From Leptoclinus maculatus (lineage: Eukaryota; Chordata; Actinopteri; Perciformes; Stichaeidae), in the NCBI GenBank assembly GCA_032191485.1, contig JAVDOI010000010.1, positions 1,061,001-1,125,000 on the forward strand: DNA of 64,000 bases, written 5' to 3'. Every line of letters starts with the position of its first letter. The first letter of the stretch is position 1. Below the pieces are notes generated by a model that was given only the letters and a program-made list of their open reading frames with translations, was not told the DNA's origin and ran no database searches. A program made the translations under genes and the position numbers. This document shows, one piece after another, positions 38,600 to 49,001 of this stretch.

Positions 38600-40843
38600 C
38601 GCTACCGCTGCCTTTGTTTAATTGCAGATACTTCCGGTAATAACAGCTTTACTACACTATTTTTATTTTTTGTTGCGACAGGTTGTTAACGGATTGTTTT
38701 GGAGTTTCTATGGCACGCAGCTTTTTGATGTTACATCTATCTGTAGCCTTCTTTCCAATACGGAAGTGAGGACGAACAAATGTGAGTTGTCGTGGCAACG
38801 ACGCTGTAGTACCGTACAGACGGATGTATGTGCGCAACTGAACTTGCACCAAAAGCAAGTGCACTCAGACAAATCCTATACATTGGTCATGTTAGTTGAA
38901 TCCGCTTTAAAATACTCCATGTGTTTTAGCTATTGTTAAGATTAATAAAAGAAAACTTCAAAATAATGGCAGTAAAAAGCTTTTTACATCACCATATAGA
39001 TGAACTAATGCAGTTCTGGTTTGACACTTTCAGATACTGTACTCAATGTACATAGATAAGTCTAGGAGTCAGTAAAAATGCTTTTCTACATTTGTATTTT
39101 ATTTGTTAGATATGCACATGCCACCAGTATTCTGCATTCAGGGTTTATGTTTGTAAAACATTCTGGTGAAACTCCATGAAGCTTATGTTAACTCAACCTC
39201 ATTAAAACATGGACCCACCATTGATTATCATACTTTGAGCAAAAAAACAAAAACAACATCACAAATCTGTGAAAATAAAAAAATAAATGGTACAAGATTT
39301 TGATTGATACAAAAGATTGAGTACATTTTAAGAAAGCCCTCCCCCAGAGTAAATTATAGGTCCTTAATTAAGACATTGAGCATAGTGAGTTTGCAATTTT
39401 GGCGATGAAGCTTCAGTTGCGATGTGGAGACAACACGAGTCTCTTCCTCAGGGTGAACGTAACTTCAGGCATCTGCTTTACCCACTTATATTTCCCGTAA
39501 CCCCCTGCCTTATCTTCCACTTGACCTCTTTTCTGGGCCACTTCATTGTTCACATCATGGAGGATGTCGACAATGTGTTCACTCCTAAAACAATAAACAA
39601 ACATATTATTATCCCTATCAGATCACATCATTATTAAGTCAAGTGTACAGTATACACTTGACTTAATCAATTACATCAGATCTACAACATATCGTGGATA
39701 CTTCACAAACTATTTATTCATTTTTAAGTTTCACGTTTACCTCTTACAGCCCTCCTCTAGCTGCTTACACAAAGATTGGACGAACCAGCTCCCATGTTCG
39801 GGGTCTCTGTATGCTTTATGATCTTTAACAGTTGCAACGGCAACCAGAACATCAGCATCCTCAGGGATGAATGGCTGGTGAGAATCATCAGCTTCTAATA
39901 ACACTTCACTCTGTGTCTTCTTTCCCTGACAGGCCTGGATCAGGAACACTTTGGGCTTGCCGGTGAGGGTCGGCTGATGAGCGGTCGGCTTGAATGTTCC
40001 AGTTATTTGTTTGATGGAAAGGGGCTGCTCGTCAACACCTAAGACTACACCCTTCCCTCCGTGACTGAGAATACAGCAGATGAAGGCATCGCCATGTCGA
40101 GGAGCCTCTTGAAGAGGAGTGAATCCGCTGCCAGACCACTCCTCAACATTGAACTCCTTCAGCTGAGAGAGGTCGCTCTGAGAAGCAAAGCATTTCAGCG
40201 CTCGCTTCATCTGGTCCTTGGTTTGGTCTTTACACATCAGCGCTCTGAAGCCCAGCCAGCTGAACACCTTTGCCAAACTTTCTGCAGGAAAATTGCATAA
40301 AAAAGAAAAAAACAGTGAAGCTTCAACCACCAACAACAGGACAATTGTGTAAATCTGTTCACTCTGTAATTAAATTAAATTTATTTTGTATTGGCCAAAA
40401 TCACAAATTTGCCTCAGAGGGCTTTACAATCTGTGTACATTTTGTAAAAAGAAAATAAGTTTAATGAAAAGAGTAGACATTTTGTACTACCGTGTCATTT
40501 GCAGGTGCCTTCATCATTTCAAGTGTTTATTGCAAAAATAAATGTTATTTGTAGTAGAAATGTAACATACCAGCATCTTTGTTGGTTCCACTTCTCTCGT
40601 CGCTAGCCTCGAAATTCTCGTTGTTTATGATCACGCAGAGGCCGGTGGGCTTGCTGTTCAACTTGTACAGCTTTCCATGAAAACAGTGGAACCAGACACA
40701 CAAACACAGGATGAACAAACCAACTGGGATGGATCATGTTTGACATTTCAATATTATATAATCGAAGACTTTTACTAAAGAGGTACCTTTGCTTTTCTTT
40801 ACTAGTTTTAAATGTATTACGGAGTTCATATTCTATATGTTAA
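38230..40843. repeat. Segmental duplication, left flank type L1, first copy
   Basis: This segment (catip intron 1 and exon 1, upstream DNA, and the catalytic half of the first CARD caspase) recurs at about 45787-48424 with an offset of about 7.55 kb and high identity. The left edge lies in a long poly-G run (about 38227-38244), which marks the junction in both copies. Confidence 0.9.
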
Positions 40844-41441
40844 ACAGGATCATAAGCATGTCATGTGTCTCTAACAAAGAATAACTAAAAACACTGACTC
40901 AAGCACAGTGTGCTATTTCAATGTTAATACCTCACCTCCTTTGGACTCTCTGGAGGCGGAACATCTGAGGAAATCAGAGGGGAACAGAATTACACCTCCA
41001 AACATAACAGCCTTAAGACTTAGTGAACGTGAAACACATGTTAGGCTGAACAGGAGTCATTTCAATACCAGAACTATTATACCATTATAAATCATACGTA
41101 CCACTGTCATCAACTGAACAAGCTTGGACAGGCTTGGTTAAAATGCAGGTGTCATTCAACCGCATGCTCTTCAGTTCAGGGTAAGTCTCTTTAATTTCCT
41201 CATCAGTTTGCAGGAGGTGCAGGAAGGCTTTGCAGCTGTCATCACCTTTGCTCATGAGCTTGTCCACGAGCCCAACGACGTGGCCCTCTGCATGTTCCTT
41301 CTCGATGCTTTTAAGGTTGTTGTACTCACGATTAGTTATCAGCTTATTCTCATGGACTTTGTTGAGGATTAGCATGCGGTCTCCGCTCAAAGCCTCCACA
41401 ATGGCTGTCTTATTACGTCTCACTGTTTCTTTGGCTGACAT
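39413..41441 (-). CDS. CARD-containing caspase-8-like protease, copy 1
   Basis: Predicted cysteine protease pairing a CARD with a caspase-8-like catalytic domain, the arrangement described for teleost CARD-casp8 genes. Coding exons are 41441-41102, 40964-40936, 40670-40571, 40281-39741 and 39584-39413, giving 393 aa. The CARD covers about residues 1-95 (MSAKETVRRNKTAIVEALSG). The p20 part has KPTGLCVIINNENF, the catalytic His in ILSHGG and Cys in QACQG. The intersubunit linker is short and acidic (PEDADVLVAVA), and p10 ends FTLRKRLVLSPHRN. I use the MSAKE start because it is the first ATG after a splice acceptor. The in-frame ATG further upstream lies in the intron. Copy 1 alone has a 7-residue insertion (MRLNDTC) after the CARD. 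The protease appears intact. A CARD suggests recruitment to inflammasome-type rather than FADD complexes (inference). Confidence 0.88.
40366..40445. mobile_element. Interspersed-repeat remnant in the CARD-caspase intron
   Basis: 'caaatttgcctcagagggct' and 'ttacaatctgtgtacatttt' are common in teleost dispersed repeats. The same insertion is in copy 3 (about 47926-48010), where the AAATT units at its edge are expanded, so it predates the duplication. Confidence 0.5.
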
Positions 41442-42065
41442 GTTGAATCTGAGAAACAGAGACAAAAAGAAGTACAGTAAAGTACACCAGGAAATACTGG
41501 GGTTTTGATTGAGACGGTTGAGATGTTTTGTAACATATACGGCACATATACATTACAATTAATCATTGTGTACTTCACTCATGAGTGAGATTCATTTCTG
41601 ATAACTTACCAAACGCAGCAGCAAGCGTTACTCTGTAATAAGTGAGTTTAATGAGTTGGCTTTATAATGTAGACAAGTAGCTTGGAATTAACGATATATT
41701 TTGAAATCCTGTAAGATTTGAACTTTCCTTTTCTACGATTACGGCATTCAAAGTACCGCAGGTTGACTGCTGTACTCCGAAACTACAGCACAGCTCCAAC
41801 AATACAGAGGTGATTACTTTAAGCTTTGGTCACTTACAGTCACGAAGTTGTTTCCTCCACTTTCGGTCGTACCTGGAAAATTCCGTGTCTTCGTGCCCGT
41901 AATAACTGTGGCAAGCTACTTTCGTTATCAAAACTCCGTAGTTTTATATCCGTACAAAGCTTGTATCTGAATTTAAAACAGGCTATTCAATTATGCGTTT
42001 CCAACGTTCGGGCTTCATGCACCATGTGCAAGCAATTCACAAAGTAAGTAGGCTAGAATACGATG
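40844..42065. repeat. CARD cassette, block 1 of 4
   Basis: About 1.2 kb holding the short linker exon, CARD exon, two noncoding exons and promoter of the CARD-caspase unit (minus strand). It is nearly identical to 44397-45603, 48425-49626 and 62775-63981. Its left flank is the catalytic type (L1) and its right flank the receptor-fragment type (R1), as shown by the 'ttcacaaagtaagt' edge shared with block 4. Confidence 0.92.
41610..41884 (-). promoter_or_regulatory. 5' noncoding exons and promoter with kB-like site, copy 1
   Basis: On the minus strand a donor (exon edge 41838) follows the promoter. A 23-nt internal noncoding exon follows at 41632-41610, bounded by a TTACAG acceptor and a GTAAGT donor, and then the CARD exon from 41448. 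Upstream at 41875-41884 is the palindromic GGAAAATTCC, an NF-kB-like decamer, next to a CGAAAGTGGAGGAAAC stretch that weakly resembles an interferon-response element. All four copies keep these features. Confidence 0.5.
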
Positions 42066-43245
42066 TTTCCTCCGATTCCCCCGCCAAAGGACGAAGGTTT
42101 CCTGTAAAAAAGTGACGCATTCAATGTAAGTACACACCCGTACTGTACACACCCACTGACCCGCTGACACCACACACTGCGTTGTGTTGTCTCCAGCTCT
42201 TCCACTCTGCTCCGCCAGCCGAGCCTGGAGATCACAAAGGTGGAGGATATGGAGCAAAAGCCTGAAAAGATGTTATAAAAGCAATGTGGGACACATTCAA
42301 ACGTTTGAAAAAGAAGGAACGTCTTAGGGGCCGTCCAGAGTTTTCAACATTTTCACGGTCGTACAAAGCGTACGACGGGGGGGGGGTTGTCACTCATGTA
42401 CGACTTTAAAGTTTCGTAAAATGTCGATATTTTTCGGTGAACGGAACTTGCATTTTTTAACGCCTGGCGAGCGGCATATCGTGCAAACACTCTCTAATGC
42501 TGCGGATTGAGTCGAATCGAGTTTCTCTGCGACGTCCACGCCGTTTCCCAAAAATGTAACGGCCGCGCGAGAGCCTGTCCGACGCTGAAAGAGCTGCAAC
42601 AAAGCGCTGCAGGAACGCCCGAGCCGGTGGGGGGGGGGGGGGTCTCCGAGCACCTTGCTTGTGCATGGAGGAAAGCGAGGCAAGGACGATAACAACAACA
42701 ACATTGGGGGTAAATTGCACCAGTGCCCGGTGTGCAGTGAGCTGTTCCCGACACGCTATCAACTTCTGAAACATCAGAAGCTGACTCAGCACAAACTAAA
42801 AACTATTTTAAAGTGGTTTTAATAATAAATTGTTGGATACATATCTTCTATATACATATTATTGTGTTTGTGTCTATAGTTGGGACTCCTAAAATCTAGA
42901 CCTCTGTCATGTAATGTGATAAAAATGTTGATATGTACTACTTTGGGGGGGGGGGGGTCTGGAAAAGTAGTACTCTTTGTACTACTGTGAAAATGTTGAT
43001 AACTTTGGATGACCCCTTACTTACAGTCCATTTAGCAATAAGTGTTAGTGTGCATAAGTGTTATTGCTCTGCGTCGTCCTCGTCTTGTGGATTTTTTTGT
43101 TTTGTTATTAATTTAAAAAAGGGGAACACGTCCAGTGACAAGTTTTGAAGAAAGACATTCGTTTTGCCTGAACTTGCTGGTTATGAAACGTAGATCTATA
43201 GTGCTTCTACTGAATGTGTATACCTTTTGGGGAAATAAAAGGTAT
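42065..43245 (+). pseudogene. Broken copy of the cytokine-receptor 3' end
   Basis: 42065-42253 repeats 53983-54232 with small deletions. It includes the box-1 exon (degenerate, with a frameshifting loss in the Pro-rich part and a changed donor region), the following intron and the last coding exon (tcttccactctgctccgcc). 43026-43245 repeats the 3' UTR 54233-54422. The intervening ~770 bp is an insertion. Lacking a signal peptide, ectodomain and intact frame, the copy cannot make a receptor. It lies head-to-head with the promoter of CARD caspase copy 1. Confidence 0.85.
42254..43025. mobile_element. Insertion carrying a lone C2H2 zinc-finger reading frame
   Basis: About 770 bp interrupts the receptor-fragment duplicate between 'ggaggatatgg' and 'cagtccatttagc', and is absent from the parent at 54.2 kb. 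On the plus strand, around 42715-42821, a frame reads HQCPVCSELFPTRYQLLKHQ followed by KLTQH. This has C-x2-C-x12-H-x5-H spacing, a C2H2 finger, and ends soon after at TAA. Poly-G runs and GTACGAC/GTCGTAC-like repeats occur. No transposase or terminal repeats are clear to me. It may be a non-autonomous mobile element that has picked up a zinc-finger exon, or a filler from another locus. Confidence 0.45.
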
Positions 43246-43252
43246 GCATTAT

Positions 43253-43565
43253 GATGCACCGTGGTTGGTATTTCACGCAGGCAGAAAAGAGTTGAATGTC
43301 CATACAGGATTCAGATTTTTCTTATTTATTTAAGTAAACCAAACAAAAAGAACAAAGAAAGACTCCTGTCTTACGCTGTCTCTCCTGTGCTGGTAAAAAA
43401 CTATAGGCCCACCCCGGTGCATGCTGGTCCTACCTACTCCTATATAAGATAGATAGATAGATATAAACTTTATTTATCCCCAGCGGGGAAACCACAGATG
43501 TCCACAGTGTTACCCAAAGAACACACAATGAACTAACCCAAAACTAAGTATACTTAAACAACACA
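43253..43565. repeat. Duplicated segment shared with 60030-60297
   Basis: The stretch from 'gatgcaccgtggtt' through 'aagtatacttaaacaaca' recurs at 60030-60297 in the same orientation. The copy here has an extra ~45 bp (43446-43490) that the other lacks. Confidence 0.9.
43446..43490. mobile_element. Short retroelement-tail insertion with GATA repeats
   Basis: GATAGATAGATA followed by 'aactttatttatccccagcg' has the look of a fish retroelement 3' end. The paralogous site near 60220 is empty, so the insertion or expansion postdates the duplication. Confidence 0.55.
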
Positions 43566-43722
43566 AAATAATATAACTAAATGACTATTAAAGAGAAAAA
43601 GCAATTGTAATATATCAAACAAGCTAACCTAAATAAGCAAACATCTAGAATAATTAAACAATACTACTTATGAATGAAATAACAAAATACTAACATCAAA
43701 TAAATAGCTCCTACAGCAGTCT

Positions 43723-44978
43723 TCATTTTGAAATTGAAATTGAAATGTTCCCTACAGTACTTCCAATTATAGAAGGGTACACAATTACTCCGCCATCAGA
43801 GCACATTATGGGAGGCCCTGGTGGTGACGTCATCTTGTCCTGAGGACAATGAATTCCATGAGGCTTTTCCACAGGAGCCTGAGATGTAACCATGCACACA
43901 TATACAATTAGAATTAATGACAGATAAGTGATTTTATAGGCATGTTTACAAATGAAGAGCACTTTAAAAGTAACTGTATATTCAAAATACATAGTCTAAA
44001 TGTCTGGTATCTGATATGCACACATAGAATAATGTGCACACTGCGCCTATTTTATACAAACAATTAGACTAACTTTGGATGATATTTCAAACATTTGTTA
44101 ACCGTGTTACAACTACAGTTGATGGTTACGACGGCCTTTCGGTTGATTCAAAAACGTCTGTGTGTCTATTTTGCTTTTGGTTTAATTTCTGGTTTCGTTT
44201 TCGACGGCAGAATTGGATGTTACCGTCCACACCTTACTGTTACACGTACATGTAATAATGGCTAAGGATATCATATGATGACGCAGAAGAAGCGGTAAAC
44301 GTGCTCTTGATTTACTGTCAATAACGTAGAAACGTAATAGCATTCATTATTCAGTCATGCCAAATAAATGAACTCCCAAAGTTAAGGCTACAGTCACAGG
44401 ATCATAAGCATGTCATGTGTCTCTAACAAAGAATAACTAAAAACACTGACTCAAGCACAGTGTGCTATTTCAATGTTAATACCTCACCTCCTTTGGACTC
44501 TTGCTCTCTGGAGGCGGAACATCTGAGGAAATCAGAGGGGAACAGAATTACACCTCCAAACATAACAGCCTTAAGACTTAGTGAACGTGAAACACATGTT
44601 AGGCTGAACAGGAGTCATTTCAATACCAGAACTATTATACCATTATAAATCATACGTACCACTGTCATCAACTGAACGAGCTTGGACAGGCTTGGTTAAA
44701 ATGTTCTTCAGTTCAGGGTAAGTCTTTTTAATTTCCTCATCAGTTTGCAGGAGGTGCAGGAAGGCTTTGCACCTGTCATCACCTTTGCTCATGAGCTTGT
44801 CCACGAGCCCAACGACGTGGCCCTCTGCATGTTCCTTCTCGATGCTTTTAAGGTTGTTGTACTCACGATCAGTTATCAGCTCATTCTCATGGACTTTGTT
44901 GAGGATTAGCATGCGGTCTCCGCTCAAAGCCTCCACAATGGCTGTCTTATTACGTCTCACTGTTTCTTTGGCTGACAT
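43723..44978 (-). CDS. Possible protease-less CARD protein (CARD cassette copy 2 plus novel tail exon)
   Basis: Exons are 44978-44660 (CARD), 44522-44488 (linker PPPESKSPKE) and a proposed last exon 43878-43723, giving 169 aa. The linker exon ends in phase 0. The next good acceptor (TTACATCTCAG|GCT) opens a phase-0 frame of 51 codons ending in TGA. Its sequence looks protein-like: Pro-rich (MTSPPGPPIMCSDGG), then an alternating hydrophobic end (VYPSIIGSTVGNISISISK). No caspase p20 or p10 exon follows, because the duplication breakpoint at about 44397 removed them. The product would be a CARD with a short tail, like a decoy or adaptor. CARD and promoter are intact. The tail exon is inferred and needs RNA evidence. 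Alternatively this is a dead fragment. Confidence 0.5.
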
Positions 44979-45603
44979 GTTGAATCTGAGAAACAGAGAC
45001 AAAAAGAAGTACAGTAAAGTACACCAGGAAATACTGGGGTTTTGATTGAGACGGTTGAGATGTTTTGTAACATATACGGCACATATACATTACAATTAAT
45101 CATTGTGTACTTCACTCATGAGTGAGATTCATTTCTGATAACTTACCAAACGCAGCAGCAAGCGTTACTCTGTAATAAGTGAGTTTAATGAGTTGGCTTT
45201 ATAATGTAGACAAGTAGCTTGGAATTAACGATATATTTTGAAATCCTGTAAGATTTGAACCTTCCTTTTCTACGATTACGGCATTCAAAGTACCGCAAGT
45301 TGACTGCTGTACTCCGAAACTACAGCACAGCTCCAACAATACAGAGGTGATTACTTTAAGCTTTGGTCACTTACAGTCACGAAGTTGTTTCCTCCACTTT
45401 CGGTCGTACCTGGAAAATTCCGTGTCTTCGTGCCCGTAATAACTGTGGCAAGCTACTTTCGTTATCAAAACTCCGTAGTTTTATATCCGTACAAAGCTTG
45501 TATCTGAATTTAAAACAGGCTATTCAATTATGCGTTTCCAACGCTCGGGCTTCATGCACCATGTGCAAGCAATTCACCGAGTATGTAGGCTAGAATACGA
45601 TGT
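44397..45603. repeat. CARD cassette, block 2 of 4
   Basis: Same cassette as block 1 with left flank L2 (about 43817-44396, shared with 62197-62774) and right flank R2 (about 45604-45786, shared with 49627-49808). The kB-like decamer is at 45412-45421. Confidence 0.92.
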
Positions 45604-45786
45604 AGCTACAAATGAAGGCTGGTGACTGTGAAGCTTGCTTACCGCTTCGCTTTGGAAAAGGAGGACTTGAGCTGGCGACGAGTAACGACTAGTAGAAAGT
45701 ATTTGATTGGGTCTCATCGCTGCCCTTGTGTCTGAGGAGGGAACACAGTTCCGCTAGTGGTGTTTGCCTACCATTGGCCACAGGGG

Positions 45787-46970
45787 GGGGGCATTGATTT
45801 AAGTTTGAGCCAAAACGGACAGGTTAAAATGTTCTCAAGAGCTTTTTTTCTATTGTATTTTTTTGCACACTGCTCCAATGAAATGGCCTAATTGTCAATT
45901 TACTGTGTGAGGCAACTCGAGATGTGCCAAAACCAGGTGGTGCTAACAGGCGAAGCCTTTACGTCGTCTCTGTCTCCTACCGACGCTCCACGCCTGCAGA
46001 GTTAACGTTATACTGGCAACTCACCAACGCTGGACATCAACGTGAGCGCTTCGTCGGACGCTTTCAACTCCACTCCGAGGTCGAGTCCCTCGATCCCGGC
46101 CAAGGCTCCGGCAGGTGTCTCGTCTTCCAGCGGGGCTTCCATCGCTACCGCTGCCTTTGTTTAATTGCAGATACTTCCGGTAATAACAGCTTTACTACAC
46201 TATTTTTATTTTTTGTTGCGACAGGTTGTTAACGGATTGTTTTGGAGTTTCTATGGCACGCAGCTTTTTGATGTTACATCTATCTGTAGCCTTCTTTCCA
46301 ATACGGAAGTGAGGACGAACAAATGTGAGTTGTCGTGGCAACGACGCTGTAGTACCGTACAGACGGATGTATGTGCGCAACTGAACTTGCACCAAAAGCA
46401 AGTGCACTCAGACAAATCCTATACATTGGTCATGTTAGTTGAATCCGCTTTAAAATACTCCATGTGTTTTAGCTATTGTTAAGATTAATAAAAGAAAACT
46501 TCAAAATAATGGCAGTAAAAAGCTTTTTACATCACCATATAGATGAACTAATGCAGTTCTGGTTTGACACTTTCAGATACTGTACTTAATGTACATAGAT
46601 AAGTCTAGGAGTCAGTAAAAATGCTTTTCTACATTTGTATTTTATTTGTTAGATATGCACATGCCACCAGTATTCTGCATTCAGGGTTTATGTTTGTAAA
46701 ACATTCTGGTGAAACTCCATGAAGTTTATGTTAACTCAACCTCATTAAAACATGGACCCACCATTGATTATCATACTTTGAGCAAAAAAAACAACCAACA
46801 CAAATCTGTGAAAATATAAAAGTAAATGGTTTAATGTGATAAAAATATAAGATTTTGATTGATACAAAAGATTGAGTACATTTTAAGAAAGCCCTCCCGC
46901 AGAGTAAATTATAGGTCCTTAATTAAGACATCGAGCATAGTGAGTTTGCAAGAATTTTGGCGATGAAGCT
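45787..46970 (-). pseudogene. Stray duplicate of catip exon 1 and its flank
   Basis: The copy of catip exon 1 is 46142-46025 (parent 38599-38482), with the start codon, all 39 codons and the donor preserved. No other catip exon follows downstream on the minus strand, so it cannot make CATIP. The copied flank up to about 46970 is almost identical to 38640-39412. The junction with the preceding cassette is at a G-run (ccacagggggggggc). The duplicated promoter may still fire and could give a noncoding or chimeric transcript. Confidence 0.85.
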
Positions 46971-49001
46971 TCAGTTGCGATGTGGAGACAACACGAGTCT
47001 CTTCCCCATGGTGTACGTAACTTCAGGCATCTGCTTTACCAACTTATATTTCCCGTAACCCCCTGCCTTATCTTCCACTTGACCCTCTTTCTGGCCCACT
47101 TCATAGTTCACGCCGAGGAGGATGTCGAGAATGTGTTCACTCCTAAAACAATAAACAAACATATTATTATCCCAATCAGGGCACATAATTATGAAGTCAA
47201 GTGTACAGTACACACTTGACTTAATCGATTGCATCATCAGATCTACAACATATCGTGGATACTTCACAAACTATTTATTCATTTTCGAGTTTCACATTTA
47301 CCTCTCACAGCCCTCCTTTAGCTGCCGACACAAAGATTGGACGAACCAGCTCCCATTTATGACGTGTCTGTATGATTGATAATCTCCAACAGAGGCAACG
47401 GCAACCAGAACATCAGCATCCTCAGGGATCAATGGCGAGGGAGAATCATCAGCTTCTAATGACACTCCACGCTGTGTCTGCCCTCCCTGACAGGCCTGGA
47501 TCAGGAACACTTTGGGCTTGCCGGTGAGGGTCGGCTGAGCGGTCGGTTTGAATGTTCCAGTTATTTGTTTGATGGAAAGGGGCTGCTCGTCAACACCTAA
47601 GACTACACCCTTCCCTCCGTGACTGAGAATACAGCAGATGAAGGCATCGCCATGTCGAGGAGCCTCTTGAAGAGGAGTGAATCCGCTGCCAGACCACTCC
47701 TCAACATTGAACTCCTTCAGCTGAGAGAGGTCGCTCTGAGAAGCAAAGCATTTCAGCGCTCGCTCCATCTGGTCCTTGGTTTGGTCTTTACACATCAGCG
47801 CTCTGAAGCCCAGCCAGCTGAACACCTTTGCCAAACTTTCTGCAGGAAAATTGCATAAAAAAGAAAAAAACAGTGAAGCTTCAACCACCAACGAACAGGA
47901 CAATTGTGTAAATCTGTTCACTCTGTAATTAAATTAAATTAAATTAAATTAAATTTATTTTGTATTGGCCAAAATCACAAATTTGCCTCAGAGGGCTTTA
48001 CAATCTGTGTACATTTTGTAAAAAGAAAATAAGTTTAATGAAATCTTAAGTAAAGAGTAGACATTTTGTACCTCTTCATTTGCAGGTGCCTTCATCATTT
48101 CAAGTGTTTATTGTAGAAAAAAATGTTATTTGTAGTAGAAATGTAACATACCAGCATCTTTGTTGGTTCCCCTTCTCTCTTTGCTAGCCTTGAAATTCTC
48201 GTTGTTTATGATCACGCAGAGGCCGGTGGGCTTGCTGTTCAACTTGTACAGCTTTTCATGAAAACAGTGGAACCAGACACACAAACACAGGATGAACAAA
48301 CCAACTGGGATGGATCATGTTTGACATTTCAATATTATATAATCGAAGACTTTTACTAAAGAGGTACCTTTGCTTTTCTTTACTAGTTTTAAATGTATTA
48401 CGGAGTTCATATTCTATATGTTAAACAGGATCATAAGCATGTCATGTGTCTCTAACAAAGAATAACTAAAAACACTGACTCAAGCACAGTGTGCTATTTC
48501 AATGTTAATACCTCACCTCCTTTGGACTCTCTGGAGGCGGAACATCTGAGGAAATCAGAGGGGAACAGAATTACACCTCCAAACATAACAGCCTTAAGAC
48601 TTAGTGAACGTGAAACACATGTTAGGCTGAACAGGAGTCATTTCAATACCAGAACTATTATACCATTATAAATCATACGTACCACTGTCATCAACTGAAC
48701 GAGCTTGGACAGGCTTGGTTAAAATGCTCTTCAGTTCAGGGTAAGTCTTTTTAATTTCCTCATCAGTTTGCAGGAGGCGCAGGAAGGCTTTGCAGCTGTC
48801 ATCACCTTTGCTCATGAGCTTGTCCACGAGCGCAACGACGTGGCCCTCTGCATGTTCCTTCTCGATGCTTTTAAGGTTGTTGTACTCACGATCAGTTATC
48901 AGCTTATTCTCATGGACTTTGTTGAGGATTAGCATGCGGTCTCCGCTCAAAGCCTCCACAATGGCTGTCTTATTACGTCTCACTGTTTCTTTGGCTGACA
49001 T
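46971..49001 (-). CDS. CARD-containing caspase-8-like protease, copy 3 of the CARD array (second full gene)
   Basis: Exons are 49001-48683, 48545-48517, 48251-48152, 47839-47302 and 47142-46971, giving 385 aa. The layout is the same as the gene at 39413-41441: CARD, short Pro-rich linker, p20 with ILSHGG and QACQG, and p10 ending RKR/KRLVLSPHRN-like (YTMGKRLVLSPHRN). Both catalytic residues are kept and there is no frameshift. Differences from the other full gene cluster just after the catalytic Cys (GGQTQRGVSLEADDSPSPL versus GKKTQSEVLLEADDSHQPF), in the p10 start (VASVGDYQSYRHVINGSW versus VATVKDHKAYRDPEHGSW) and in the last exon. The CARD and promoter are almost unchanged. The 7-residue insertion of copy 1 is absent. 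Likely a functional recent paralogue. Confidence 0.88.

Noticed and set aside
38381..38939. Two plus-strand ORFs of about 100 codons, repeated at 45924-46482
   Set aside because: The first is antisense to catip exon 1 and both are duplicated only because the DNA is. No protein-like motif.
41085..41465. Upstream start (MSLFLRFN) for the CARD protein
   Set aside because: A splice acceptor (TTTCTCAG) lies between this ATG and MSAKE, so the upstream codons are intronic.
41230..41508. 92-codon plus-strand ORF present in all four CARD blocks
   Set aside because: It is the antisense shadow of the CARD exon. Conservation follows from the minus-strand coding sequence and recent duplication.
41826..42047. 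73-76 codon plus-strand ORF repeated in each cassette
   Set aside because: Antisense to the promoter and first noncoding exon. No family resemblance and no splice logic.
43735..43790. RHIM-like amyloid motif in the CARD tail exon
   Set aside because: The alternating hydrophobic pattern is suggestive, but the I/V-Q-V/I/L-G core is not met, so I do not name it a RHIM.
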